From contig OX387184.1 of assembly GCA_947561395.2 (NCBI GenBank), positions 1,302,001 through 1,366,000 on the forward strand: a stretch of 64,000 bases of DNA, written 5' to 3'. The position numbers and the translations under genes were made by a program. Below the pieces are notes generated by a model. The model saw only the letters and a list, made by a program, of their open reading frames with translations. It had not been told where the DNA came from and searched no databases. Of this stretch, positions 1 to 11,787 are shown one piece after another; the stretch's first letter is position 1; each line of letters opens with the position of its first letter. This stretch comes from Buxus sempervirens. Lineage: Eukaryota; Streptophyta; Magnoliopsida; Buxales; Buxaceae.

Positions 1-601
1 GTACTGTTGTTGTGTTTCTTAATAGGTCCATGTACACTCAACCTAACAATCAACAGTGTCTTTCCTCAACTAGCTCATTTCAGCAGCAGAACTCTGCCAT
101 TTGAACATATCAGTATTCATGTATGTGATAAATACATAAACAATAAGAAAATGGGAAACTAACTAGAAAACAAGGCTCAGTTCAAAAGTTTAAGCCGGTG
201 AGTGAAACTTCCTGAACATAGAATGTCCACCCACGTGTAATTCTTTGTCATTAAGCCTTAGATAAGTTTTCATTTCAAACAATGATATAGTGTTTATATT
301 TTAAACTTTTGGTTTAATCCAAAGTTTTATAATTAAGCCTTACTTGGGCAAATTTTGGATTAGATACTTCACCACAATATTGTTCAACAATATTAGATAA
401 CAAAATATGAGAGCATCAAATAGTAATGACAAATTGATTTGCACTAAATATTTCATGTAATATACACAGCCATTCACCTATCTACAGATATTTTAGAATG
501 TCGCTTCTCGATCTCGTATAAGTCCTTCGTGATCTATGAGGGCTTGGAACTAGATTTTGTGTTCACGGGCTAAATATTCTTCAAGAAGAAAAAAGTAATA
601 C
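1..601. other. intronic sequence of the serine acetyltransferase gene; no exon seen
   Basis: AT-rich DNA following the donor site of the third visible exon of the minus-strand serine acetyltransferase gene. I looked on the minus strand for the next expected coding block (the hexapeptide-repeat half of the enzyme) and did not find it, so the remaining exons should lie left of the window. Confidence 0.5.
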
Positions 602-1755
602 CTTGAGATACAGCAGAGCCCAGCAATATGACATACAAGATGGATCCCTGTCTTTAAATGCCTGAAGAAGGAAATAAATAAAACTTTATAAAGCATAATT
701 GTGTTATATATCAACAGGCACTCATTATGAAGCATAGTTGAAACTCAGATGCCTTAAAATGGCAATGAAATCACCTTTACATCTAGGCGAATTGAGCGTT
801 GAATACCTCTATCTTTCATCATAACATCATCAAATATATCCATTAATTGAGTTGCCAAGAGAGTAAGATTTTGGAGACGATTTGCAAGGACAAAACCCAA
901 TGCTCTTTCCAAGCAATTGTGTGACAAAATACTTGCATACAAGAAGCTACTCAAAATTGGTTCCTTCTCTGCCTAAAATACAGAAATAATCATGATGAAG
1001 CCAATAACTAATATTCAAAACTTTAATTTTTAAGGGAACTTTCATCTTTTCTGTGCGTTTCAACCAAAAAATTTCCAAAAGTAATGGAATGGAATAAACT
1101 CTTTGAGACCCAATTTATAATCATCCATGCTAACAAAAAATCTCTTCGGTAACATTCACAGTTGATCAACGGTGCAGAACTTTTACCATCGTTTTATGAC
1201 TCAATGGACAGAATTTAAAAATAGAGGAACGATGTCCTCGCAATCAGGTTCAAACGAAGACATCCACACGGTCCAGTTATAATCAAACTCAAATCCAACA
1301 AGGGTTGTCATCTTAAATGAAAAAAAAAATCGAGAAACCAAGCAACGTTTACAGAGCATCGCCATGTGGTAATCCTGGGACTAACTTCCTCAGAGTAAAA
1401 TATTTCTTATCTATGTCACCAGTAAATATCAATATCTTGTAAAAATAAATCGACAATTTACGCTGACATCAAGGAAAGAAAGTACCTCCAACCTCGCCTC
1501 TGTTCTCACGGCATCCCAAATGGGGTCCCTCACATCCGAATCCGAGTCAACTATGGGTATCACGGAATCCGCGTCCAATATCGAATTACCCAGTGCATAA
1601 ACAGGAAAGATCCTCTCTAACTTACAAGCCATTGATTCCGAAGCGGGAACCTTAAGCTGTCCTTCCTTCCTCTGCTCTTCTCCTCCTTCGAGAACAACAA
1701 GTTCAGGGAGCATATCGGATAGAGAAAACCTTCTCCCATCTCTCAAACAAGCCAT
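602..1755 (-). CDS. serine O-acetyltransferase, SERAT-type, 5' exons (partial)
   Basis: Serine acetyltransferase makes O-acetylserine from serine and acetyl-CoA, the carbon precursor for cysteine. Three exons are seen on the minus strand: 1755-1486 (start ATG, 90 codons), 972-775 and 661-602, all joined in phase 0 at GT-AG sites. The joined frame reads through DPIWDAVRTEARLE, AEKEPILSSFLYASILSH, ALGFVLANRLQN, IFDDVMMKDRGIQRSIRLDV and AFKDRDPSC. This is the N-terminal alpha-helical half of plant SERATs, including the RDPSC segment. The left-handed beta-helix (hexapeptide) catalytic half is not in the window. The N-terminus has a short Glu-rich stretch and no obvious transit peptide, which fits the cytosolic SERAT3-like group (inference). 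Family assignment is confident. Subgroup and intactness of the 3' half cannot be judged. Confidence 0.9.
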
Positions 1756-4134
1756 TCGAATAACTAGGGTTTTGCTGAGAATCTCTCACAAACCCTAACG
1801 GGGATGATAGAAGAGAAAACAGATCAAATACGAAGCAGAGTGAAAACTGCGCTTCTTCTCACCCAGTCGTCACCGGAGAGAGAAGAGAACATGGGTCGTT
1901 AAAGTACGTTACGACGTCGCACTGAACGAGCCGTAGGCTATAAAGGCTTTCTGGATTACAAAATGACGTTACTACCCTTGGAACTTGATCTTTATTTTTT
2001 CGATTTTTTATTTTTCTTCTCTCTGTTTTTTGCTCCGACCCGGAGAAAATGACAGCGACCAAATTACAATCATATGCTTTATAGGTTATTTTTGCATGTC
2101 CCCATGTAGTAACTTATCGATCCATTAACTTGAGCTTATTCCCATGAAGATAACATAAGGGTCCTGTAACTTCTTAAGTCTTGTAACTGCCCATCTTGGT
2201 GCAGCTTTATACCATTTTATGATATCCTGGTCCCATTAATAACGATATTGTTAACTTTATCTTATTTATTGGACGTAATGGTTTTTTTTTTAAGTTTTAT
2301 TCAAAAGGTCTCGTTGATGGAGGAAGCCAAAGCCAAGACATATGGACCGTTACTTTCTCCTACCAAACAATATAAGATTCAAGAATCTCATAATAGAATG
2401 TTAGCATTTGTGATTGTTATTGTACTATGATAAATGGAGGACACTTCTCCAGAGTTACCAAGCGACCATTTTGTGATTCAGCTACGTATTTATTCCTGCA
2501 TTTGGAGAGAGATGCTGCCACTTGTAACATTAGATGGCTGGAGCTTTTCCAACAAAGAAAATAAGAAAGAAGGCTTTCTTATATTTATAAGAAAAAATAA
2601 ACTTTTAACCATTTGACGGTCTACATGGCATGGCGGCGCCTCTTTCAAAATGATTTGCAACTCCTACAGCTCACGCTATAGACACCCCTCTCCCCCTCGC
2701 ATTCATTGGGGGGGTCCACCATTCATTTGGGGCCCCACACATCCCATGTGAGGGAGTGTCTACACCATAGACGATGCCCATTGCTTTCAAAATGTTGGGA
2801 GCAATGCATGAGAAGATCGACATTTTCTTATGGTTACAGGAGTCCCATGTGCTGACGAGCCAAGTTACGTGATTGAATTGAGCTAAGACTGGACGTGAGG
2901 CTCCAAATTAGATAAGATACTGCTGAACGCGAGCTTCAAACAAATAATTTCTGTATATGGACACTGGCATAACTGTAGAAGGACATGACGTATGAGTACC
3001 CCATGGTTGGGTCGGTATCATGTTTATAAGTGTGAAACTGAAACGGTGAAACCCCAACTGCATTACGATTGCCGATTGATTTCCCCCAAACCCAATCATA
3101 ATAGGGATCATAGGATAATGTGCGACAAGCATTTTTATACAACGTCTAAAGCAATAAGTTTCAACTTCCCCACATTGTCAATCACAATATCTTACATTTG
3201 TTTCATTTGTTTCTAACAAATGAGAAATACATTAGCTTAGAGTTATAAAAATATTTAGAGAAAATCTTACATTTTTTCTAAGAAAACATAGTTCTTATTG
3301 CTGATCTCTTGAAATAAAGTATTTTCTTCTCGTTACTGCAAATATTAACATGTTTTTAAAGTCAGGTGGGAATTATCTAACCTAACTGACTATCCTAATT
3401 TGTAGCCTTTTTTGTTGGCTTGTGCAGTACAACTAAACCCACTAACAAAATAGAAAAGTATTGCCATTTGCCAATGTGGGCCCGTACGGAATACACCAAG
3501 CGAATGAAGACATGATAAAGGGCCATAGTCCTTGTTCGTTTGGTCAGAGCATATCAGACTGAATGTGGCCGCGAAGACGACTCCCTCCATTGGTTAGGTA
3601 CTTAGGTCTATTATTATATATGCTCCAAATCATTGCTTCCCGAAGTCTTTTGTCCCTGATTCCTAGGTCTCTGTCCCGGCGAATAAAGCACAGAAGACAA
3701 GCTGCCAGCCCATGCTCCTTGTCTTGAGAAACAGGGCCTAACAATAATTTTAAAATATAGAAGAACCCAAACAATGCAGTATGAAATTTGATTTGGATCT
3801 TAAGTTTTAAGGATTACTTATTAACAAGCCATAACGTCTGGAGCTGTCCATGTGTGAATGTAAAACGAATAGAGGCCTCTGCTTGGATCATTGCCATCAA
3901 CAGACTGAGACCGTGTTTGGATAAGAAAAGAAAAGAGAACAGGTTTTTGATACGAAAACAAAGAAACCAGTTTCTTCATCCAGAAATAGGAACATTTGGC
4001 TTGTCTTGAAGAAATACTAATACCATTAAATCTTAAAATGTAGATCATTTCATGTACCATCATCGTCCTGTAGCAAATGATCCATTTCAGCATTATCTTC
4101 ACTTAAACCAGTCTTTTACAATAACAGCTATTGG
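1756..4134. other. intergenic region between two minus-strand genes
   Basis: The first ~300 bases must hold the promoter and 5' UTR of the serine acetyltransferase gene. The rest also contains the 3' UTR of the histidine phosphatase gene. No conserved reading frame was recognised; the open frames here have no family signature. A short hairpin repeat lies at 2680-2762. Confidence 0.5.
2680..2762. repeat. small imperfect hairpin repeat, copy 1
   Basis: AGACACCCCTC at the left is roughly complementary to GAGGGAGTGTCT at the right. The interior GGTCCACCATTCATTTGG nearly matches the interior of the perfect hairpin at 11605-11650. This suggests two members of a short dispersed fold-back repeat. 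Confidence 0.45.
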
Positions 4135-7100
4135 TTATATTATTGCTCTCAGTTCTCCAGTAAGAAGGGCAAATTTTCGGTGTTGTGACAAAATGGAAGG
4201 GGTTGTTACTGCTTGTATTCTTGATGCCAAGTCTTCACAGTCGGGCCCCGTCAGTTTATTAGCTTCGTTAAGAATTGTCTGCAGTATTTGCAGAGGATCG
4301 CCATGGCTGACCACCAAGATTGCACATCTGCATCATGCCAAAACAATCAGTCAGCAATGCCTTCAACTCACATGTAGTAACCATACGTGATATCCAAAAA
4401 GGGTCACTAAAGAACTAGTACTGTAGCGACCCACTAATACTTGGATTCTTAATAGATGATAACTCTTTATGGATCAGAGAAGAGAAAAAGTGAATGCCAC
4501 AGCAATATAAACGACATGCGTTGCCCACCATGGAAGCTATGAGTTTCAGTAGCAGCTCCATGAACCAAGATCCAGTCATGTACAACTAATTTACCACCCA
4601 AGTCGTTGACCACATGATTATAATATCGCTAAATACTCATTTGACATTCATGTGAGATTGTTCATAGGCCTTGATAATGAACGGTTTTAAAAGGATCCAA
4701 GGGAAATGGAAAACAAATTAAAACAAGAAAGATCATTTTCTTCACAAATTTCTAATTTAAAAATTAAGGTTATTTCAAAGAATACTTCATAATATAATTA
4801 CCCTTGCAACTCTGCCTCAATGGTTGCTATAGCATTTGAAAGTCTAGAAACAACATTAGCAACACTTTCTCCACCCTCTGGCTGCATGAATGGGTCTTTC
4901 TCATCAAGAGCCCATATATCTGCATACTGTTGATGACAAAAAAAATTATTAAGAAGTTAAAAAAAAATTAATAATAATAAAAGAATCAAAGGCCAAAATC
5001 AAAATCCAAGTGCTAAAGACAATGATTGGGAACTATTTTAATCCTGTTAAAATAACACACTTGTCGATGTAAATTGCAAAAAAAAAAAGGTTTTATATTT
5101 CCGAAAGCCATCCAATTTCTCATCTCCATCTAAAACACTTCTACCCCCACTAAAACAAAAATAACATAGTCCACCTCTATTTGAAGCATTCTCTGAAATT
5201 TCTCCTCTTGCACTAAAAATCATTAATATGGTTCGATCACAATGGTTATAGAAAGAAGCTACATGCAGTAGGAATCTTTCCCAACTAGAATGCCTCACTT
5301 CAAATTTTCCTTTGATGACAGGCAAATTTGGATTGACCAAGTCCCCAACAATATTAGTATCACCATTTGTCCATATATCATAATTCCCTATAAAGAAAAG
5401 AGAGGTCAGATTCCAATTGGATAGGCTACTTACTTTATCATGAGACATGAGCTCAAATGAAGGACCAAAGAAACGTTCCCGGAGTTCAACCATCACCTAA
5501 ACATGAAAAAAACAAAGGTCACCAACTTTCATAAGCCAAAATAAAAGTGTAAGTTCAGAAGAGCGTTATGGATGAAGAAAAAATTAATTGAAAAAGTAAT
5601 TTTATCAAGTCAGAGATGTCTTTGAACAAACTAGTCAATAAGGCTAACATAACATTTATCAATAAATGTTGAAAATAAAGCTAATAGGCACATTCTTCTG
5701 TTTATAAAATTGTAAATCCACTTGATAGATCATAAGACCAGGTCACTGGGCTATGAACAGCATAATGGAAAATTCAGGGGACAGAATAAAAAATTGGCAG
5801 GTCTCACCAAGGAGATAATGCCTACCCAAAAGTCTCCCATGTGGGATCATTAAAATGGTGACTCATAATCCCTCATGTATACAGTATCTATTGTTACATT
5901 TTATAGTTTTTTCATTTTGTAACTTAGATTTTGTATTCTCCTGTATTTCAGTGCTATGAATATAACATGTTGTTCTCAAAAAGAAAAAAAAAACAAATAA
6001 AAGAATCTTCCCAAGTTGTTTACCTTACAATAAGGATCTTCAAATGGAACACCCAGCACAGAAGCAACAACTTTAGCAGTGTGACTTGTTCGTGAAAATG
6101 GAGAGTAACAGATACGGACATTTTCAAGTGGAATATCATTATCCTTTAGTTCCTGCATATCAGAGAACAACTGAAGCATGAAAAGAAACATAATCCTGGC
6201 ATAGATCCTGCCTAAGTAGGGACTCATACATGGTGGACTCGGAACAAGCTTTTCTTTTGATATTTTTGTGCAAAGTGGCTGCATTCAAACTTGAACTGTC
6301 ACCAAGTGCTCGGGGACAGGAAGTCATCTTCAGCATAGACCTGAATATTACTAGTCATCGTGAATCAATGGTAAAATCAACTGGATCTCCAGAAACCATA
6401 GGCATCTTTTGAAAATTATTTTACCGCCTTGGAAGGCTAAAATTAAAGCCGTATGGAGCCATGCAGATTGCTGAACATGAATATACTGGCGCAAATGGCA
6501 GCTCGCATACTTAGCCAAGGAGAATGATGCACCAGTAGTAAAAGGTACTACACCTGAAATCGTGGAATTAAGTGTGTGCATGCATGTGTCAGGTTATATG
6601 TCTGAGTGCTTTTGTGTGTAGATTGTGTTGGTGAGTATTATACCGACCAATATATATGACTTTGTAGTAACTTGGCTGAGCTTGAGATCACTAAAATGAC
6701 TGATCAAAGATATGTCAGACCTGTGTCAATTCAGTCTTATTTGTCATGATGTAAAACATGACACAACCATTAGACCTTCAGGGTCCCTACTATACTGTCC
6801 CTGTGATGCAAATATTCTGATGATGCCATAATCAGTTCAGTGTACAAACCTCAACTTCTGACAATTTTCTTTTCTACTGTCAGAAATAACAACACAGAGG
6901 GAACAACATTTATAAATCAATCAGGATTGCCATATCAAATTAAGGCTGATGACTATAATTAGATGGATCAGTAACCACACACTGCCACGCTAAAGAAAAC
7001 ACAGAATCATATATATGTAAATGGTTAAAGGTATTCTCTTCTGTCACAATAGCTTCAGTTTTCTGTTGTGATGAAATCATTCTACTGTGTGGATTAATGG

Positions 7101-8500
7101 TCTGGCCAATCCAGACCATCTACTTGATAAGGGGCCGTCTAGGTTAGCCACATATCCTTTATCTTAATCTATTATTAATATCTCTAAGAGTGCATTTGTT
7201 TTAGATTTTTTCATATATATGATGGCCTGTCCCCTTTTTTTTTTTTTTCTAAAGTTTGGAAAAATAAAATCATTATTTGTATTGTGGCAATTTAAGCCAC
7301 GTGAAAATTCTGTTATAATCTAGAACTTATTATGTGATCTAGGATTAGTTTATAGTGCACATGGAGAAGTGGGGCTGTCCAAATCACCTTCCACATGCCA
7401 CTTAACCTATCACAACAGGTAATCAGTTGCTCCATTGGCAAGTGCATTATCTCAAACAGCTTCTCACTCCAGGTGTGACTACCTTTAGGAAAGATTCTCC
7501 TGCCAGATGAGCTTGATTAACACCTTCTGAAGCCAATTGAAATTCAGCAAGTGTGCCATTTTCCTGTAAAATATGGACTACTGTTTATAATATATCTGAT
7601 GAGCAATTTTTGGACATTGAGAGAATATGGAATCTACAGATAGTTAAGACAATAAACTCAAATGATTAAGAACAAAGAAATTGCGAAGCGTCTCTAAGTT
7701 ATATGCAATATGGATTTTCAACCATGTACTCAGTAAATGTTTTTGAATTGAAATTACTGTCATTACAAATTGTAGCCACCAGATAAGAGGTGAGAGAGAT
7801 TAAAACTAAATTTTATGCATTTTCTTTCGCCCCGTGCTTTTGCCTTACTTCACCCTTCCTCTTTTATACTGATTGATAATAGCACTACAGGGAAATAATA
7901 GAGGGAAAAAAAATTTTATGAGATGTTTGGGGTCAAATATTTTGTTTCACATTTAGAAGCCACAAGCATTAAGAGAATTCCTGAATATAAATTCTACAAC
8001 GAAAGGTATAGAACCAAAAATGGGTCAAATTTGTTTTTCTCTCTCATTTCGGGTACATTTAAGAGACACATACAGAATGCACTTCCTGGAAATCAATAAC
8101 TATTCTTGAGATGCATGAGGACTGAGAAAAAAAAAAGAAAACTCTCTTTGAGCAGAAACATTATGTAAATTGCTCGTTAAAGAAAATCAAACCCAATTGA
8201 CCTAAATTAAGAAAAACTTCTTACAGAAATTCAAAATTAAGCATATCAGAATTTCGATTCAAGGCACTAATAATCTTTTTCACTCAGTGCTGTTCCTTAA
8301 ATTATGAAGGTATATTGTCTCGGAGATGAGTAACTACATCCATATCCTGAAAATTTTAAGAAACACATGATGATTCACTGTAAGTGGAGGCTCACCATAG
8401 AGGAGACGATAAGGCCTCTCTCATTCGGAATGCTTTTACCATGTCTCAGAACCCAGTATCGGTTGCGGAGGAAAGAGAGTGTCGCCACTTCCGAGACCAT
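4135..8500 (-). CDS. histidine phosphatase superfamily (phosphoglycerate mutase-like) protein
   Basis: Complete minus-strand gene with six exons: 8500-8396, 7563-7483, 6152-6024, 5496-5434, 4926-4802 and 4327-4135. All have GT-AG introns and all phases agree, giving about 231 residues. Exon 1 carries YWVLRHGKSIPNERG with the RHG motif, whose His (about residue 20) is the phospho-acceptor in this superfamily. Exon 3 has CYSPFSRTSHTAKVV, the usual S-x-x-x-R-x-x-x-TA block. Exon 6 has VVSHGDP with the second catalytic His, then HRKFALLTGELRAII to the stop. Members are phosphohydrolases or mutases, and the sequence does not tell which substrate is used. The start is the first ATG in frame with the RHG block. 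The ~1.3-kb introns 2 and 3 contain no recognisable insert. Assignment to superfamily is firm; the specific enzyme is unknown. Confidence 0.9.
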
Positions 8501-8654
8501 CTTTCCCGATCTGTGTGTGCGCGAAACTGGTACGAGATCCTGTTCTCCAACGGTGCGTTGAGAGCATTAGGACCCTCACTGCGGATCGGGCGACCTACAA
8601 AAAAGAAAGCCGAAGGAAAAGCTTAAAAAACGTTAAAAGTGGAGCAGACCTGGC

Positions 8655-9163
8655 TAGGGTCGGATAAAGATCCGAATTCGATTCGTATCCGACCCGAATA
8701 TTTGAATATGGATATTAATTTTAGATCCCATTATCCAAATCCAATTATATTCGGATTCGAATATAGTACACATATTCGACCCGATAAAGATCTGACCGTT
8801 TATTTTGTATATATGTTATGTTTATCTAGGCATTTTAAAGTCTTTTTATATATTAGTATAGAAGGAATGAAGGTTTCATATAATATTTATTGATTTAAGG
8901 TCATAATATAAGACAAATTTGAATTAATACATGCTTATTTGATCCACTAACTTAAGGTGTATAATATCTAAATCTTTTTTCCAAAATAATGTAATCGGAT
9001 TTGGATATCGGATAATTGGTTGGATTCGAATTCGAATCGAACTTGGTATTAGATGTGAAAGATCCGTCGGATAATCGGTTCGAATTCGGATATCGGATTT
9101 TCTTATTGGATCGAATTTGGATCTTAGTAGATCCGTTCCGTATTTGACCTGTTTACAACCTTA
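8655..9163. mobile_element. non-autonomous hAT-type MITE (family A, copy 1)
   Basis: A 509-bp insert flanked by a perfect 8-bp duplication GACCTGGC (8647-8654 and 9164-9171), the hAT signature. Ends read TAGGGTCGGATAAAG and, on the opposite strand, TAAGGTTGTAAACAGGTC. The interior is AT-rich and full of GGATCCGAATTCG-like words, shared with the copies at 40346 and 50373. No coding capacity. Confidence 0.85.
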
Positions 9164-9171
9164 GACCTGGC

Positions 9172-10390
9172 CCAACAAGATTTTGGTGCATCCGAGACCA
9201 ATCAAAATCATTTACAGTGTGGGTGTACCTAGTGCCCACCATAATGTGTGGGTTGTATTCCCTTTTTTTGGTAGGTGAATGATAAAAGGGGAATATTCCT
9301 TGGTTCTAAGCAATGATACTTTGTCAAAATAATTGAAATCTTTTTCTAGAAGTAATTTTATTATAAGGCCTCATTTGGATTCAAACATGCTAAAAGTAAA
9401 TTGTCCTTACAAAATTGTTACAATATATTTTTTAAAATATTTGAATGTTAACATAATTGAATTTATTCTTTGACTTTTTATTTGTATCTCATTAGCTAAG
9501 TTTTTGGCTTTGCTCCGCTTTAAAGTATGACATTTGACTAACAAGATTGTGCTGTGAAATATGAGACAAGTGTGAATTCTTATAAAATATAAGGAAATTT
9601 AAAAATATAACTTCGTAGCCTCTCATTTTGGGAAAAAGAAGAAGACACTATTTGAACTTCCATCTTTGTTTTTTTGGTAGAATATTGACTCAAACTCATT
9701 TTAGGGAGGAGGCCCTACACGTGAAATATATATTTTTTTCAATAGGTGGAGTGGAGGTTTGAATCCAAAACCTCAGGGTTTGCCTAAGGCTCCGATACAA
9801 CATAGAACAATGTTGGACCTAAAAGCTTAAGCTTATAATAAGTGGGTGAATTTTCATATATTTAATTATATTCCTATCATACTGAGTCACCGGATTTTAG
9901 TACTAGAAGAAATGGGTTCATATCCTCCGGTTTTTTTTTTTTTTGGTAAACTTCATATCCTCCGGTTGAGGTCACAGAACTTTTGTAAGGAATTAAATTC
10001 AGAACTTTTAATCGACTTGACATTGAAGGTATAAATATTGTGGACATACAAACTCTTCTGTAGTCGGCATTATTCAGTCTTTCTTTTTTCAACTGAATCT
10101 CTCGTACTATGAGGTTTGACTGGTGAATATTGATCCCTTAATGAGCCAAACTAGATTATTTATTAATTAGTAGTATTTAAGGACCCTAAGCCCCGGGATT
10201 GAGTGGAATAAAAATGTCCCATCCTATTTCAATTTATAGACATCCAACTTTGTAGACGTGTCAAATTCTATTTGAATTCCGAGGCTTCTCCGTCGTTGGA
10301 TCAAAATTATGACCGTTGGAGACGCTCCCCTCTCTTGTAGTCATTTAAACCTTAAATCGACGGCCTTTCTCGTTGCAGAACACGAGACGC
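9172..10390. other. intergenic AT-rich DNA
   Basis: No conserved reading frame, structural RNA or bounded element recognised. The last ~130 bases should include the promoter and first non-coding exon of the gene starting at 10512. Confidence 0.4.
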
Positions 10391-10511
10391 ACGAAGGTAA
10401 GAGGTTCACTGTTCTTCGATTCTCTCCCTTGCCCACCTCTTCAGTTCTTTCTCTACTGTTTTTTTTTCTTTGTGTGTGTAATTTTTCCGTTTCTGTTTGT
10501 TTCTTCCAGCA

Positions 10512-11268
10512 ATGTCTAAGATAAGATCACCTTCTGATCGCAAGCCCCCGCTTGCCGTTTCGCCGAAACGACTTCGACCCCGCCAGATCCTGCGCTCCTC
10601 TATCAATAACACTGTTCAAGTTCCCCCAGGTGGGTCGAAACTCAGATTTCTAGTTGCAATATTAATTGCCACCGTTCAAATTTTTTAATGTGGAAATAAA
10701 TTTATCCCCAATTTTTTTTTGGGGGTTTTCCATTGTAACAGCTTCTTCGACGAAATGGCGAGTCCCGATTTCTTCACTGGGAGGACTCGAAGAATCGAAA
10801 CTTCGACCAGAAGAATATCGATCCATTTCATGTGAGTTGCGTGCTTTGAAAAAGATGGTAGAAGACGAGTTTGGGAACAGCGACCTGGTTAATATGGCAT
10901 TCCCCAGTGCCTTGAGTGTTAATTCCAGCCCACTTTTCGAAAGGGGCAGGTTTTATGATGCCTACTCGGCTAGAAGGAACGATAGGCTGAAGAGGAAGAA
11001 GGTTGAAACAGAAGAAGACGGCACCACTCCTCATAATAATACTCTTGGTGTTGCTGCTGTTGAATCCGGTAAAAGAAGGAACTCAAAGAAATTTGAGAGG
11101 TTAAGAAGATCAGTCCCTGCAGACTTCTCGATTGGCCACTCTGAGACTCCAAGATATTCGCTACGAAGCAGCAAAGAGAACAAGAAACCCGATTACTCGA
11201 ATAACGTACAGAAGTCTGTGGTGGAAGGGGATCGAAAGATCGGAGCTCGACGAGTTCGGAAAATCTGA
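10512..11268 (+). CDS. small basic two-exon plant protein, function unknown
   Basis: Exon 1 is 10512-10629 and exon 2 is 10742-11268. The phase-1 junction across a GT-AG intron gives 214 residues. A likely 5' UTR intron (10397-10509) ends three bases before the ATG, which supports this start. The protein is rich in Lys, Arg and Ser. It opens with SPSDRKPPLAVSPKRLRPRQ, has a mixed-charge segment ELRALKKMVEDEFGNSD, then the striking block SSPLFERGRFYDAYSARRND followed by RLKRKK, and ends in a basic tail. The RLKRKK and RRVRK clusters resemble nuclear localisation signals (inference). I do not recognise the family. Intact frame, correct splice sites and an intergenic position favour a real gene. 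A small chromatin or cell-cycle protein would fit, but that is a guess. Confidence 0.72.
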
Positions 11269-11604
11269 ATATTGGGAGATTGGATTTTCATATTATATAT
11301 GCATATAATATTCGTAAGATTTTTGTTGTTTTTAAAATTTGATACAAGGGATCTGGGTCAGTAAATCCGTTTTGGTTCTTTAGTTCATCGTCTAAATTGA
11401 TGGTTTCTTCTTGGTTCTTTAGTTCATTGCTGCTTTCGATTGGCATGCAGACCAGTGACCGTCACAAGCCTCCCCCCTGTTTCTGACCGTAGGGGATGAT
11501 GTGAATCCGCTGAACCCGTACGGTCCGGAGCGCACGATTAAACAGGGAGCGCGTTAGACAATTTTCAGGCGTAATAACAAGTAACAATCGGATTCACATC
11601 CCTT

Positions 11605-11650
11605 ACAGCCCCTCACATTCGAGGCCCACCATTCATTTGTGAGGGGCTGT
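11605..11650. repeat. perfect 13-bp-stem hairpin repeat, copy 2
   Basis: ACAGCCCCTCACA (11605-11617) and TGTGAGGGGCTGT (11638-11650) are exact inverted copies around a loop containing CCCACCATTCATT. It lies ~340 bp after the stop of the upstream gene. It shares its loop with the hairpin at 2680-2762. Confidence 0.7.
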
Positions 11651-11701
11651 CTGTAAAGAGCTATAAATTTTTTAACTTTAGAAACTTAAAATTGTATCCT
11701 C

Positions 11702-11787
11702 CAAAAAACATAAATATTAAACAAAATTAATACATAAAAAACATAAATATTAAACAAAATTAATACATAAAAAACATAAATATTGTT
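11702..11787. repeat. 33-bp tandem repeat, about 2.6 copies
   Basis: The AT-rich unit, containing ACATAAATATTAAACAAAAT, is repeated twice in full and once in part with essentially no divergence. Confidence 0.85.

Noticed and set aside
9790..9805. GGCTCCGATACAAC resembling the complement of a tRNA-Met primer-binding site
   Set aside because: Match is imperfect and there are no flanking LTRs.
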